Shown here: positions 49,571 to 59,159 of the stretch, one piece after another
How the letters are laid out: each line of letters begins with the position of its first letter
How positions within the stretch are numbered: the first letter of the stretch is position 1
Source of the DNA: Zunongwangia profunda SM-A87
Lineage (GTDB): Bacteria; Bacteroidota; Bacteroidia; Flavobacteriales; Flavobacteriaceae
DNA length: 64,000 nt
Direction of reading: 5' to 3'
Assembly (NCBI RefSeq): GCF_000023465.1
Contig: NC_014041.1
Coordinates: 2,858,001-2,922,000, forward strand
The notes under the pieces: model-generated
What the model was told of the DNA's origin: nothing
The model's input: the letters and a program-made list of their open reading frames with translations, nothing else
The model's database searches: none
Translations under genes and position numbers: made by a program

Positions 49571-50635
49571 ATGGAAAACACGGCAAAAGGAACCGTTTTT
49601 TATAAAGAAGAAGCATATCAAAAAATTAATGACTATCTAGTACAACACACCCCTTCTAAGATATTTATTTTAGTAGATACTAATACACACGAACATTGTT
49701 TACCTGGATTTTTACCTAAAATTTCAACAGCAACAACTATAGAAATTATAGAGATTGAAGCAGGCGAGCCTTTTAAAAATCTAGATACCTGTTTGGGAGT
49801 ATGGCAAACCATGTCTGATCTTGAAGGCGATCGTAAAAGTTTAATGATCAATCTTGGTGGTGGTGTGGTAACGGATCTTGGCGGTTTTGTTGCTTCAACT
49901 TTTAAACGCGGAATCAATTATATTAATGTTCCCACTACCCTACTTGCTATGGTAGATGCTTCGGTTGGTGGTAAAACCGGGGTGGACCTGGGAAATCTTA
50001 AAAATCAAATTGGGATTATCTCGAATGCTGAAATGGTAATTGTAGATTCAGATTACCTGGCCACACTGCCTTCTGAAGAAATGAGAAGCGGTTTAGCTGA
50101 AATCTTAAAACATGGCTTGATAGCAGATGAGGCTTATTGGGAAAAAGTAGGAAATCTTAGTGAACTTACGCTAAATGATCTGGATGATATCATAAGGGTT
50201 TCAGTAGGGATTAAAGCAAAAGTGGTTGCTGAAGATCCTTATGAGAACGGATTGCGAAAAACATTAAATTACGGCCATACGCTAGGACACGCTATAGAAT
50301 CTTATTGTTTAACCCATACCCAAAAGAAAACATTATTACACGGTGAAGCAGTTGCTTTGGGGATTATTCTCGCAACATATATTTCTAAGGAGTTAAAAGA
50401 TTTCCCTTCAGAAAAACTTGATAGTATCACCAAACGTATTGTTGAACTTTATGGTAAGGTAGAATTTTCTAAAAATGATATTGATGCTATTATCGATTTA
50501 ATGAAGTACGACAAGAAAAATGAAGCCGGAAAAATAAATTTTGTGCTCCTTAAAGATATAGGAGAAACCGAGATTGACTGCCAGGTACCAAATAATATAA
50601 TATTTGATGCCTTTGAATTTTATAAAAACGCCTGA
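49571..50635 (+). CDS. aroB: 3-dehydroquinate synthase
   Basis: 354 residues. NAD-binding MINLGGGVVTDLGGFVAST, INVPTTLLAMVDASVGGKTG, zinc ligands in GLAEILKHGLIAD, NYGHTLGHAIES and LHGEAVALG. Makes 3-dehydroquinate from DAHP, the second step of the shikimate pathway. Ordinary length; single gene. Confidence 0.95.
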   Translation: MENTAKGTVFYKEEAYQKINDYLVQHTPSKIFILVDTNTHEHCLPGFLPKISTATTIEIIEIEAGEPFKNLDTCLGVWQTMSDLEGDRKSLMINLGGGVVTDLGGFVASTFKRGINYINVPTTLLAMVDASVGGKTGVDLGNLKNQIGIISNAEMVIVDSDYLATLPSEEMRSGLAEILKHGLIADEAYWEKVGNLSELTLNDLDDIIRVSVGIKAKVVAEDPYENGLRKTLNYGHTLGHAIESYCLTHTQKKTLLHGEAVALGIILATYISKELKDFPSEKLDSITKRIVELYGKVEFSKNDIDAIIDLMKYDKKNEAGKINFVLLKDIGETEIDCQVPNNIIFDAFEFYKNA

Positions 50636-50728
50636 TTATTATAAATTTATTATTCTATTAAAAATTTACCCTAAGCCTTTGAGGTTTTATATTTTTATTT
50701 ATAATTGCAAAAAAATCAACCCTATAAA

Positions 50729-51025
50729 ATGAAAAGAGTAATTGTTGACTTTAAAAAACTAACTCCGGAGATATTAAGCCTTCTTGTAGAGAAGTACCCT
50801 GATGGCTATGATGATGATCACATCATTTCCTTTAAAAATGCAAAGGGAGAAACGATTGATGCGGTTGAAGTACGAACTGAAGACGCCATTTACCTGGTGA
50901 AGGTAAGTACACGTTTAGAAAACACTATGGCTAATTTTGATGAGGAAGATTATGATGACGACGACTTTAACGAGCCAATCGTAGACATCCCAGAGAAGGA
51001 TAACGACGAAGAGGAAGATGATTAA
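50729..51025 (+). CDS. Small acidic conserved protein of unknown function
   Basis: 98 residues from ATG 50729; a TTG at 50705 would add eight but the ATG has the usual A-rich leader. The front (MKRVIVDFKKLTPEILSLLV, GYDDDHIISFKNAKGETIDA) is a compact alpha/beta region; the last 35 residues are almost wholly Asp/Glu. Conserved downstream of aroB in flavobacteria to my knowledge, but I know no function. A terminator lies about 105 bases downstream. Confidence 0.8.
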   Translation: MKRVIVDFKKLTPEILSLLVEKYPDGYDDDHIISFKNAKGETIDAVEVRTEDAIYLVKVSTRLENTMANFDEEDYDDDDFNEPIVDIPEKDNDEEEDD

Positions 51026-51130
51026 GACCTTGATAAAGGTTTAAATTCCCCGAGTCTTTCTTTTATATAATACAATTTAGATGCCTGCGGTCTGTACATG
51101 TGGATGGCAAGTATATTTAAACATATATAA

Positions 51131-51163
51131 AAAAGGGAGTTTAAAATCTAAACTCCCTTTTTA
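51131..51163. terminator. Terminator between convergent genes
   Basis: AAAAGGGAGTTTA / TAAACTCCCTTTT, perfect 13-bp stem with flanking A and T runs; serves both the acidic-protein gene and the DJ-1/PfpI gene. Confidence 0.9.
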
Positions 51164-51186
51164 ATTTGTATTGAATGATTTAAAGA

Positions 51187-51735
51187 TTAGGCATGCTGAT
51201 AATCATGCTTTCCTTCTTTAATTTCTTCAATCAATTTATCATTAAATGCTGGTAGATCATCTGGTGTTCTACTAGTCACAAAACCTTCGTCTACTACCAC
51301 TTCTTTATCTACCCAAAGCGCTCCTGCGTTCTCTAAATCTTTTTTAATAGATGGATAAGAAGTCATTGTTCTACCTTCTACAACTTCAGCATTGATCAAG
51401 GACTGAGGACCGTGACAAATAGCGGCTACGATTTTACTTTGCTTAAAGAAATCTCTAATAAATACCAATGCATCTTCATTGGTACGCAAATTATCTGGGT
51501 TTATTACTCCTCCTGGAAGTACTAAAGCGTTATAATCTTTAGCGCTTACTTTACTAACTTCCTTATCTACAGTAAAATCTTTACCCCATTTATCTACATC
51601 CCAACTTTTAATAGATCCAGATTTTATACTTACAATTTCTGCTGTAAAACCTGCTTTTTCTATCGCTTCCTTTGGCGATGTTAATTCACTTTCTTCAAAT
51701 CCGTCTGTTGCTAAAATAGCTACTCTCTTTTCCAT
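51187..51735 (-). CDS. DJ-1/PfpI-family protein (general stress protein 18-like)
   Basis: 182 residues from ATG 51735 (an earlier ATG seven codons upstream is less likely). Features: VAILATDGFEESELTSP, the Glu of the active site, and the nucleophile Cys in IAAICHGPQSLINAEVVEGR. Family members act as deglycases/chaperones or proteases in stress; the sequence alone does not decide. Monocistronic. Confidence 0.9.
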   Translation of the reverse strand: MEKRVAILATDGFEESELTSPKEAIEKAGFTAEIVSIKSGSIKSWDVDKWGKDFTVDKEVSKVSAKDYNALVLPGGVINPDNLRTNEDALVFIRDFFKQSKIVAAICHGPQSLINAEVVEGRTMTSYPSIKKDLENAGALWVDKEVVVDEGFVTSRTPDDLPAFNDKLIEEIKEGKHDYQHA

Positions 51736-51958
51736 AATTTTTGTTTTTTTAAGCATTTATCCAAATGTAAAAACTATAAAAGAGAACCTGTATTAAAGGC
51801 ATTTTAAATTAAAGTGTGACGAAGTTAATAAGCGTTAAAAGTGAATTATCTGCAATTTAGGATATCAATTTCAAATTTCAGTTATTGATTATCATTAGTT
51901 ACACAGCATTTTTTATTTGCTAACCAAATTTTAAATCTCCAATAGAATTGAACTTTAA

Positions 51959-52975
51959 TCAGTTCTCATTTTTATTCTTTTTAGAAATTCCCAGGTTCGA
52001 TTTAAGTTTATCTATAATTCTTTTTTCCTCCTTTATCTGTACTTTTTTCTTCTCCAGCTTTTCCATTTCCTGATAAATTGCAGGTTCCCCATTTTTCCCC
52101 ATCTCTATTTTTTCATTTTTTACAAGCGCATACTGCACGGTAAACTCGGCTCCGTAAAACATAATCATACAGGCATAATATACCCAAAGTAAAATCAAAA
52201 CCACGCTGGATGCTCCGCCGTATACAGAAGTTGGATCACTGGTGCCAAAATAAAAGCTGATAAGATAATATCCTATTAAAAACAAAATGGTTGTAAGACT
52301 TGCACCCCAAAAAGTAGTTCTCCACTTAATCTTAATATCGGGAAGTATTTTAAAAATTGCCATAAATAAAGAAGTGATGACAAGAAAGGATATGATAAAG
52401 TTTGCGATACTCAACACGGCACCAGTAATATGAGGAGCACTTAATTGAATACTATCTTTAATAAGGTTTAATAATGCCGAAATTACCAGAGATACTAATA
52501 ACAAAAGACCAACAACCAGGATCATCCCAAAAGAAATCGCCCGGTCTAAAAGTAATCCCCAAAAATTGTTACGTTTTTCCGCAACATTCCAAATATTATT
52601 CATGGCCAGTTTAAGCTGAACAAAAACTCCGGTAGCACCAAATAACAACATGCCTACGCCAAAAATGATAGCAAAAGTCGAGTCTTCTGAAAGCCATGCA
52701 CTGGAGATCATCCCCTCTACGGCATTTGCGGTATCCCCACCAATAAACCTACTAATTTCTGAAGTAATTCTATCCTGTACAGTTGTTCTACTACCCAAAA
52801 AATATCCCGCTATGGTCACAACTATGATCAATAAAGAGGGTAACGAAAATAGCGCATAATAGGCAATAGTAGCACTACGCGAGTAAGGCTCGTTTTTATT
52901 CCAGCTGGTAAAAGCTCTGGCCATAAGCTTAAAGAATGACTTAATGGCTTTTAAGAATTTTGGAGGATTTTTCAA
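51959..52975 (-). CDS. YihY/BrkB-family inner-membrane protein
   Basis: 338 residues, six predicted membrane helices (LPSLLIIVVTIAGYFLG; FGMILVVGLLLLVSLVI; LSIANFIISFLVITSLFM; and others), plus the family motif YGGASSVVLILLWVYYACMI and GAEFTVQYA. The old name RNase BN is wrong for this family; function unknown. The charged C-terminal 60 residues are cytoplasmic. Overlaps the DinB gene by 4 bases. Confidence 0.88.
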   Translation of the reverse strand: MKNPPKFLKAIKSFFKLMARAFTSWNKNEPYSRSATIAYYALFSLPSLLIIVVTIAGYFLGSRTTVQDRITSEISRFIGGDTANAVEGMISSAWLSEDSTFAIIFGVGMLLFGATGVFVQLKLAMNNIWNVAEKRNNFWGLLLDRAISFGMILVVGLLLLVSLVISALLNLIKDSIQLSAPHITGAVLSIANFIISFLVITSLFMAIFKILPDIKIKWRTTFWGASLTTILFLIGYYLISFYFGTSDPTSVYGGASSVVLILLWVYYACMIMFYGAEFTVQYALVKNEKIEMGKNGEPAIYQEMEKLEKKKVQIKEEKRIIDKLKSNLGISKKNKNEN

Positions 52976-53493
52976 ATGCCGTAACGTTCTTGTAAAATTT
53001 TTAAATGATGCATGGTATGTCCTACAATGATAAAGCCTATAGCCCTAGGAGTAGCTGAAGAACCATTCATTTGTCCTACTTGTTTTAACATGTCGTTTGT
53101 AAAAGAATCAAATAAAATTGAAGTCGATTTTCGTACCATTTCGAATTCTGTTTTAAAACTTTCCAAAGTCCGATTTTCAGCCCCAGAGCAAACTACATAG
53201 GCATCATGATCAAAACCAGATAGTGGTTGTGTTTCCCTTCTAGCGAGGCAAAGTGCTCTATACTGAAAAATACGTTCAACATCTATTAAATGTTGAAATA
53301 CTTCAGCAACGGTCCACTTTCCTTCTTCATATTTAAAAGATAATTGTGCTTCTTCGATTCTCGCTAATCGTTCTGACACCTCTTTTAGGTTCTCTAAAAA
53401 TAATATCCCCAAAGAAGTTTCTTTGGGGACACTTTTAATATAATTTTCATAGAACGAATTGTATTCCGAAGCATTTAACTGCTCTACTGTCAT
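52972..53493 (-). CDS. DinB-family putative metalloenzyme
   Basis: 173 residues, four-helix bundle with the three metal-ligand histidines: EVFQHLIDVERIF, and HTMHHLKILQERYG near the end. DinB/YfiT proteins bind Ni, Zn or Fe and many act in low-molecular-weight-thiol-linked reactions. Substrate unknown. The gene overlaps the following YihY gene by 4 bases (ATGA) and starts 11 bases from the PEP carboxylase stop, so all three may be one transcript. Confidence 0.85.
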   Translation of the reverse strand: MTVEQLNASEYNSFYENYIKSVPKETSLGILFLENLKEVSERLARIEEAQLSFKYEEGKWTVAEVFQHLIDVERIFQYRALCLARRETQPLSGFDHDAYVVCSGAENRTLESFKTEFEMVRKSTSILFDSFTNDMLKQVGQMNGSSATPRAIGFIIVGHTMHHLKILQERYGI

Positions 53494-53504
53494 ATATTAC
53501 TTTG

Positions 53505-56087
53505 TTAAGCTGAATTTCTACTTGCATTAATATTACCGTATAAGGATCTGGTAACCATTTTTTCGAATTCATCCAATCGTTCGGTATCACCACTGTCCTG
53601 GAGCTTTTGTACCATTCTTAATGCATGTTGCTGAATAGTAAGCAATGGAAGAACGATACGCTCCCTGGCCTGAATCGAAGCCCTCATCGCAGGCTCATTT
53701 TCCATAAGCTCTTTGTAACCGGTCACTTTTAATAGCATTTCTTTGGAACGTATATACTCATCGTGAATAATTTGCCAGAATTCACCAAATTCTTCATCTT
53801 CCTTCATGTAGGCAGTCAATTCGAAAAAAGATTTGGTTAAACTCATCATACTATTTTCAAGCAAGGTTTTAAAGAAAATCGAATTATTATACAGTTGTTT
53901 TACTTTATCAAATTCTCCGTTTTCTTCGTATTTCTTTAATGCTGTACCTACACCAAAGAATCCAGGTACGTTTTGTTTTAACTGGCTCCAGCTACCTACA
54001 AAAGGAATTGCACGTAAATTATCAAGATTTAATGCATTATTATTTCTCTTTGATGGTCGGCTACCAATATTTGTTTTGGCATAATATTTAAGCGTACTCA
54101 TCTTCTCTAAATAAGGAATAAATCTTGGGTGCGCTTTAAAGTCCATATAGGTATTATAGCTGGTCTCGGCCAGATTTACCATTGTTTTACGATCTTCATC
54201 AGACAAATTGTTTTTACCATGATTAAAAATCTCGTTAGACACTCCTGCACTTATTAATTGCTCCAGGTTATACTGGCAACTATCTTTAGTTCCAAAATTA
54301 CTACTAATGGTTTGTCCCTGTACGGTTAACTGGATTTCTTCATTTTCGATAGCTGAACCTAGAGAAGCATAGAATTGGTGTGTTTTACCGCCTCCACGTG
54401 CTGGTGGTCCTCCACGCCCATCAAAGAAAGTGACTTTAATGTCATATTCTCTAGATATTTCGGTAAGTTCCTGTTTAGCTTTATAGATACTCCAGTTCGC
54501 CATAAGGTATCCCCCATCTTTAGTACCATCACTAAAACCAAGCATTATAGTTTGTTTGTTACCTCTACGCTCTAAATGCTCACGATATACAGGATTGCTA
54601 TATAAAGTTTTCATTACCTCTGGTGAAGCTTTTAAATCTGGTACCGTTTCGAATAACGGAATTATATCGACACTTGGTTGATCCCATCCACAAAGTCTTA
54701 AAAATGCAAAAGGCTCTAAAACACTCTGCGGCACTTCACTATGACTAATAATATAACGGTTGGCTCCTTTTTCTCCATTAGTTTTCTGGATTTGTTTCAT
54801 CGCATGGATGGAAGAAATAGTTGCTTTCCCCATTCCATCTTCACTATCAAACTCGTCTGCAGAGAGATTTCCGGTTACATTTGAGAGAATTTCAATTTGT
54901 TCTTTATCTGAAAGCTCTTTATAATTTTTAGGGATTAGGTTATCCCCTCTTTTTTCGCAAACGGCAATAATTTCTGAAAGTACCTCCTCATGAACCCCGC
55001 TATCCTGACGGATATCTAAGGTAGCCAGATGGTATCCAAATAAATTAACTTTATTTAAAAGATCATCTACTTCATCCAGGAATAACGATTGATGTTTGTT
55101 TATCAATACTTCTCTGATAGCATGTAACTTAACCTTTAGTTCTTTAAGTGGTAATTTAATGGTAGCGCTTTCCGAAACGGCACCATCATAAAGTGCTCTT
55201 TCAATTTCTTCAATGGTTTCATTTACCCCTTCAAAAGTCAATCTCCTTTTAAGTTTTCTGGCATCACGATAGTAACAAAACAATATAGTACTTTTAAGCC
55301 TTTTGGCCACCTGTAAGGTGATATCTGTAGTTACAAAAGGATTTCCATCACGGTCACCACCAGGCCAGAACCCTAATTCTATAATTTCATTGCCAATGCT
55401 ATCACCATCAAACATATTTTGCTGGATATAGCTATATATTTTACTTACACTTTGATAAAATACATTTTCAAAATACCATATAAGACTTATGGCCTCATCA
55501 AGTGGCGTTGGTTTTTCTTTTTTAAAGAACGGTGTCTTACCAAGCTGAGATAAAAGTTGTTTTATCTTTACAAGATCATCGTTTTGAATGGCCTTATCAA
55601 GATCGGTAATGATTCCTAATACAGCGCCAGGATAAAATTGTGTTGGGTGAGCCGTTAAAGTTGGTCTAACCTTAAACCGGGTTAAAAACTCCCGTAGTTT
55701 TTCATTCTGATTTCGGGATTCAGACTCTTCTTTTATATTTCGAAGTGTCCCAATACCATCCATATTGTTAACGATAGGAAAAGCAGCATCTTCAATGGCG
55801 TCAAATAATACTACCTGTCTTTCGATATATTGTATGAACCTAAACAAAAGATCATTCATATCTTTTTCTGAAGGATCATCCAGATATTTCTTAAAAAATG
55901 CCTCTACGATTTCAGAGGGATTTTTATTCTCTTTAAATCCTTTTTCGCAAACTTCCTGAAAAAGTGGTAATAAAGATCCGGTTTTACGAATGTCATTAAA
56001 TGGCAGGGTTAGAAAAAGACTGTTATAAATTTGATACTTAGAAAGAACATTTTCATTGAAACGTTCTAACTTAGGTTCTCTATGCAT
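53505..56087 (-). CDS. ppc: Phosphoenolpyruvate carboxylase
   Basis: 860 residues. Catalytic His in RPTLTAHPTQFYPG (about 145), GFWPGGDRDGNPFVT, the loop FDGRGGPPARGGG, ISHSEVPQSVLEPF and GFSDGTKDGGYLMANW. It adds bicarbonate to PEP to give oxaloacetate and so refills the TCA cycle. A little shorter than the E. coli enzyme (883). First gene of a possible ppc-dinB-yihY transcript; a terminator of the upstream lrp-like gene lies just ahead. Confidence 0.94.
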   Translation of the reverse strand: MHREPKLERFNENVLSKYQIYNSLFLTLPFNDIRKTGSLLPLFQEVCEKGFKENKNPSEIVEAFFKKYLDDPSEKDMNDLLFRFIQYIERQVVLFDAIEDAAFPIVNNMDGIGTLRNIKEESESRNQNEKLREFLTRFKVRPTLTAHPTQFYPGAVLGIITDLDKAIQNDDLVKIKQLLSQLGKTPFFKKEKPTPLDEAISLIWYFENVFYQSVSKIYSYIQQNMFDGDSIGNEIIELGFWPGGDRDGNPFVTTDITLQVAKRLKSTILFCYYRDARKLKRRLTFEGVNETIEEIERALYDGAVSESATIKLPLKELKVKLHAIREVLINKHQSLFLDEVDDLLNKVNLFGYHLATLDIRQDSGVHEEVLSEIIAVCEKRGDNLIPKNYKELSDKEQIEILSNVTGNLSADEFDSEDGMGKATISSIHAMKQIQKTNGEKGANRYIISHSEVPQSVLEPFAFLRLCGWDQPSVDIIPLFETVPDLKASPEVMKTLYSNPVYREHLERRGNKQTIMLGFSDGTKDGGYLMANWSIYKAKQELTEISREYDIKVTFFDGRGGPPARGGGKTHQFYASLGSAIENEEIQLTVQGQTISSNFGTKDSCQYNLEQLISAGVSNEIFNHGKNNLSDEDRKTMVNLAETSYNTYMDFKAHPRFIPYLEKMSTLKYYAKTNIGSRPSKRNNNALNLDNLRAIPFVGSWSQLKQNVPGFFGVGTALKKYEENGEFDKVKQLYNNSIFFKTLLENSMMSLTKSFFELTAYMKEDEEFGEFWQIIHDEYIRSKEMLLKVTGYKELMENEPAMRASIQARERIVLPLLTIQQHALRMVQKLQDSGDTERLDEFEKMVTRSLYGNINASRNSA

Positions 56088-56120
56088 AATTTTTGGTATT
56101 TAGTTGTCTTAAAATTATAA

Positions 56121-56157
56121 AAAAACCCCTTCAAACAAAAGAGCTTAAAGGGTTTTT
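56121..56157. terminator. Hairpin between lrp-like gene and ppc
   Basis: AAAAACCC...TTTAAGCTC-type stem: AAAAACCCCTT pairs with AAAGGGTTTTT across a loop of about 15 bases. Probably ends the leftward... transcript from 56660. Confidence 0.6.
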
Positions 56158-56180
56158 AATAAAAGTTTAGTATTCTCTCC

Positions 56181-56660
56181 TTACAGCTCTTTAAAAATAG
56201 AGTGCATTAAACGTTTTTTATCGTTAATACTTTCTTCTAAAGAGATCATGGTTTCGGTACGATATACTCCTTCAATATCATCTAATTGAAAGATAATTTC
56301 TTTAGCATGCTGTGTATTACGGGCTCTAACTTTACAGAAAACATTAAATTTTCCGGTAGTAACGTGAGCAACGGTTACAAAAGGAATTTCATTAATTCTT
56401 TCTAAAACAAATTTTGTTTGTGAGGTGTTTTTAAGAAACACACCTACATAAGCGATAAACGCATACCCAAGTTTTTGGTAATCCAGCGTTAACGAAGAAC
56501 CTATTATGATTCCCGCTTCTTCCATTTTCTTTACACGAACGTGAACCGTACCGGCAGAAATTAAAAGCTTTTTAGCGATATCGGTAAACGGAGTTCTAGT
56601 ATTCTCGATAAGCATGTCGAGAATCTGATGATCTGTTTCGTCTAATTTAAATTTGGCCAT
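56181..56660 (-). CDS. Lrp/AsnC-family transcriptional regulator
   Basis: 159 residues: N-terminal winged HTH (KLDETDHQILDMLIENTRTP, TDIAKKLLISAGTVHVRVKK) and C-terminal RAM ligand-binding domain (AFIAYVGVFLKNTSQTKFVL, VTTGKFNVFCKVRARN, EGVYRTETMISLEES). Such regulators sense amino acids and form octamers. The target genes are not shown; the neighbouring M14 peptidase gene lies 77 bases upstream in the same direction. Confidence 0.92.
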   Translation of the reverse strand: MAKFKLDETDHQILDMLIENTRTPFTDIAKKLLISAGTVHVRVKKMEEAGIIIGSSLTLDYQKLGYAFIAYVGVFLKNTSQTKFVLERINEIPFVTVAHVTTGKFNVFCKVRARNTQHAKEIIFQLDDIEGVYRTETMISLEESINDKKRLMHSIFKEL

Positions 56661-56736
56661 TTTCTTAACTTCTTTTTATTATATGAAGTTCAAAAATAAT
56701 ACAAAAACTTTGAAGTATTTATAATTTTTTGAAGAA

Positions 56737-57897
56737 TTAATCACATTTAACCATTAATATTTCTCTATTTAAGAATATTTTATCAACTATAACGTTTTCG
56801 ACTGGTGTTTTCCGCCCTTCTAATTCCAGTATTTTGCCTTCTCCATCAACCTCTTTATGACCATATTTGTCAATTTTATCCTCGATTTTTTCAATTTTCG
56901 GTATAAATTCAATCTTATTGCCGACCAATTTTTCTGAATATTGAATACTTACATCCTTAATACTATCTAATATCCTGACGTTTTTAATCAAAATATCATT
57001 GAAATTCTTAGCATTTTCAGGAATAGCAAAATAATCTTCTACGCTAAAATCCAAATAAGTACCTATTGCTATACTTCTTAATGAAGAAATTATACTTGCC
57101 ACTACAAATTCTCTGGTCGCTTCACGCGTATAATCGTTGGGAAAATGACCTTCTTCAAATAAAACAGTCGGCACCCCTTCGCTTTGAAATGTATCTCCCG
57201 TACAATTAAGGTTAAATCCATCATCATAGCGTCCAATCTGCCCTGGTAACACCTCCTGCAAATCTGAAGCAATTTGCGCAATTATTTTCATGCTTTCGCT
57301 TCGCTTCGCGCTAAGATGACGTTCCTCATCTTCAGCAGGTGTTAAAAAAGACATTACTGCCGACTTATCCGTTAAACCGGCACTAAAGATGGTTCTTTGG
57401 CCATGCAGGTTTAAACAAAACTGCGGCTTCACCTCTTCAAATACTTTTCTAAGTAAACGGCTTTCTGGTTGCGTTAGATTTTGAGCATCCCTGTTAAGAT
57501 CTACGTTGTTGTAATTAAACCGGGTATACTTTCTTGCTCCATCAGGGTTTAACATTGGAATACAATATAAACTGATATTATTTAAAATATCGCGGGTTTC
57601 TACAGTATCTAAATATATAAGCGCATTAATAACATCCAGAACGGCCCTGGTCGTTGTGGATTCGTTACCGTGCATTTGAGACCAGGCCAGAACTTTTATT
57701 TTTCCATTACCAATTCTAATAAGATGAATAGGCTCCTTATTTACAGAATAGCCAATTTTAGATAGTTCAACATCTTTTTCAAAATTATTCAGGATCGGTT
57801 GAATATGAGACTGATTGATATAACGGTCTTTTATTTGATTCAATTTAAAATCTGGATAACGATCCATGATTTCTTTAATAGGAGCTGCGTATTTCAT
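56737..57897 (-). CDS. M14-family zinc carboxypeptidase
   Basis: 386 residues, no signal peptide, hence cytoplasmic. Zinc ligands His and Glu in SQMHGNESTTTRA, the Arg/Asn region NVDLNRDAQN, third ligand His in FCLNLHGQRT, and catalytic Glu in TVLFEEGHFPND. Family members remove C-terminal residues or act on cell-wall or gamma-glutamyl peptides; the substrate is unknown. Its upstream region carries two of the five palindromes bound, I infer, by the divergent XRE regulator, so it may be under its control. Confidence 0.85.
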   Translation of the reverse strand: MKYAAPIKEIMDRYPDFKLNQIKDRYINQSHIQPILNNFEKDVELSKIGYSVNKEPIHLIRIGNGKIKVLAWSQMHGNESTTTRAVLDVINALIYLDTVETRDILNNISLYCIPMLNPDGARKYTRFNYNNVDLNRDAQNLTQPESRLLRKVFEEVKPQFCLNLHGQRTIFSAGLTDKSAVMSFLTPAEDEERHLSAKRSESMKIIAQIASDLQEVLPGQIGRYDDGFNLNCTGDTFQSEGVPTVLFEEGHFPNDYTREATREFVVASIISSLRSIAIGTYLDFSVEDYFAIPENAKNFNDILIKNVRILDSIKDVSIQYSEKLVGNKIEFIPKIEKIEDKIDKYGHKEVDGEGKILELEGRKTPVENVIVDKIFLNREILMVKCD

Positions 57898-57922
57898 GTT
57901 GACAAAAGTAAAAAACCTTTAT

Positions 57923-58182
57923 TTTACAATTGTAAACAAGGTTCTATATCTTAGTTGTTTACAATTGTAATTTAGCCCTAGTGTGAAAAAGAAAACAATC
58001 TTGGATATACTCCAAGAATACAGTTTAAAACCCTTAATTTATTGTTTTTTAGTAAATTAAGTGCCTTTACTTAACCTTTAGCTTTATCAATACGAGCCAA
58101 TTTACATTTGTAATTAGGAATTCATTATTAAATAATTTACATTTGTAAATGCAGGAAAATTAATACTTTTTACAATGGTAAA
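57923..58182. promoter_or_regulatory. Array of five TTTACAnnTGTAAA palindromes in a divergent promoter region
   Basis: TTTACAATTGTAAA (57923-57936), TTTACAATTGTAAT (57958-57971), TTTACATTTGTAAT (58101-58114), TTTACATTTGTAAA (58136-58149) and TTTACAATGGTAAA (58169-58182). Start-to-start spacings within the two groups are 35, 35 and 33 bases, close to whole DNA turns. The last copy covers the ATG of the XRE regulator, so bound protein would block its own start. The first two lie before the divergent M14 peptidase. Confidence 0.8.
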
Positions 58183-58615
58183 CACTAAAGAGTTTACAAA
58201 TAGATTACAGGAAATTATCGAATATTATGATTTAACGGCTTCTTCTTTTGCTGATAAAATTGAAGTTGGCAGGTCTTCGATTAGTCATCTATTGTCAGGG
58301 CGGAATAAACCCAGCCTGGAATTTGTTATGAAAATTGTGAAGACTTTTCCTGAAGTAGAACTCTACTGGTTACTTAATGGGAAAGGAAGCTTTCCTAAAG
58401 TTGAAAATGATACCTCTCCCGAAAAAACTAGTATCGTCTCATCAAAAAAAGAATCGGTTCCTGCACAAAAATTCGAAAATGATTTATTTTCTGAAACTAA
58501 CCCGGCAGATCCAGTAAACAAGGTTGTATCTTCTTTTCCTTCTAAAACCGATAAAAAAATCTCGAGAGTGATTATATTTTATGAAGATGGTACTTTTGAT
58601 GCCTTTGAAAATTGA
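58175..58615 (+). CDS. XRE-family HTH regulator, probably autoregulated
   Basis: 146 residues. HTH domain at 5-62 (EFTNRLQEIIEYYDLTASSF, KIEVGRSSISHLLSGRNKPS), then PEVELYWLLNGKGSFP and an unstructured linker, ending in a short strand-rich segment (SRVIIFYEDGTFDAFEN). It starts within the fifth copy of an upstream palindrome array, a strong hint at autorepression. It resembles the widespread Bacteroidota regulators whose own operator overlaps the start. Confidence 0.85.
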   Translation: MVNTKEFTNRLQEIIEYYDLTASSFADKIEVGRSSISHLLSGRNKPSLEFVMKIVKTFPEVELYWLLNGKGSFPKVENDTSPEKTSIVSSKKESVPAQKFENDLFSETNPADPVNKVVSSFPSKTDKKISRVIIFYEDGTFDAFEN

Positions 58616-58634
58616 ATATTCAGGCCATTTGGAT

Positions 58635-58642
58635 TAATTTTG
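58635..58642 (+). promoter_or_regulatory. -7 element immediately before the lipoprotein gene
   Basis: TAATTTTG matches TAnnTTTG and ends 4 bases before the ATG at 58647, so a transcript from it would be essentially leaderless. Confidence 0.45.
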
Positions 58643-58646
58643 CAGT

Positions 58647-59021
58647 ATGAAAAAATTAATCTTCTTTATTGCTCCCCTCGCATTTTTAAGTTGTTTTGAA
58701 CCAGAAAAAAATTGCCAGGATTTTCGTACCGGAACGTTTGAATTTCAATCCTATTTAAACGGGGAAATGGTGACTTCCAGATTTGTACGTACTGATAGTT
58801 TAGAGATTGATACCTTTCAGGGGAAAACCGACACTTCTTCTGTTCGCTGGATTAATGACTGTGAATTCGTACTTAAAAATCTTCATCCTAAAAACATGCA
58901 GGAACGGCAGGCAATCCATATGCGTATCATTAAAACGGATAAAGATGGCTACACCTTTGAATATGGAAAAGTAGGCGATCCCCGTAAGGAACGAGGATCG
59001 GTGTATCGAGTAAAAGAATAA
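58647..59021 (+). CDS. Small lipoprotein of unknown function
   Basis: 124 residues: signal with lipobox FLSCFEP (Cys about 16), then a domain starting NCQDFRTGTFEFQSYLNGEM and ending VGDPRKERGSVYRVKE. Homologues in flavobacteria are sometimes mislabelled 'DNA topoisomerase IV', by proximity to parC; it has no topoisomerase feature. Anchored to a membrane; role unknown. Confidence 0.8.
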   Translation: MKKLIFFIAPLAFLSCFEPEKNCQDFRTGTFEFQSYLNGEMVTSRFVRTDSLEIDTFQGKTDTSSVRWINDCEFVLKNLHPKNMQERQAIHMRIIKTDKDGYTFEYGKVGDPRKERGSVYRVKE

Positions 59022-59159
59022 TCTACAAAGAGTTTTACTCCATAATCGAGATTAAATACTAAGGCCCTATCAGAATAACTATTAGGATCTGGAGGTCTTC
59101 TCGAGAAATAAAATCTAATTTTTTAATTACTATCTAATCACCTTTTTAACTGAGGGTAC

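Noticed and set aside
58647..59021. DNA topoisomerase IV label
   Set aside because: The product is a 124-residue lipoprotein without any topoisomerase motif.
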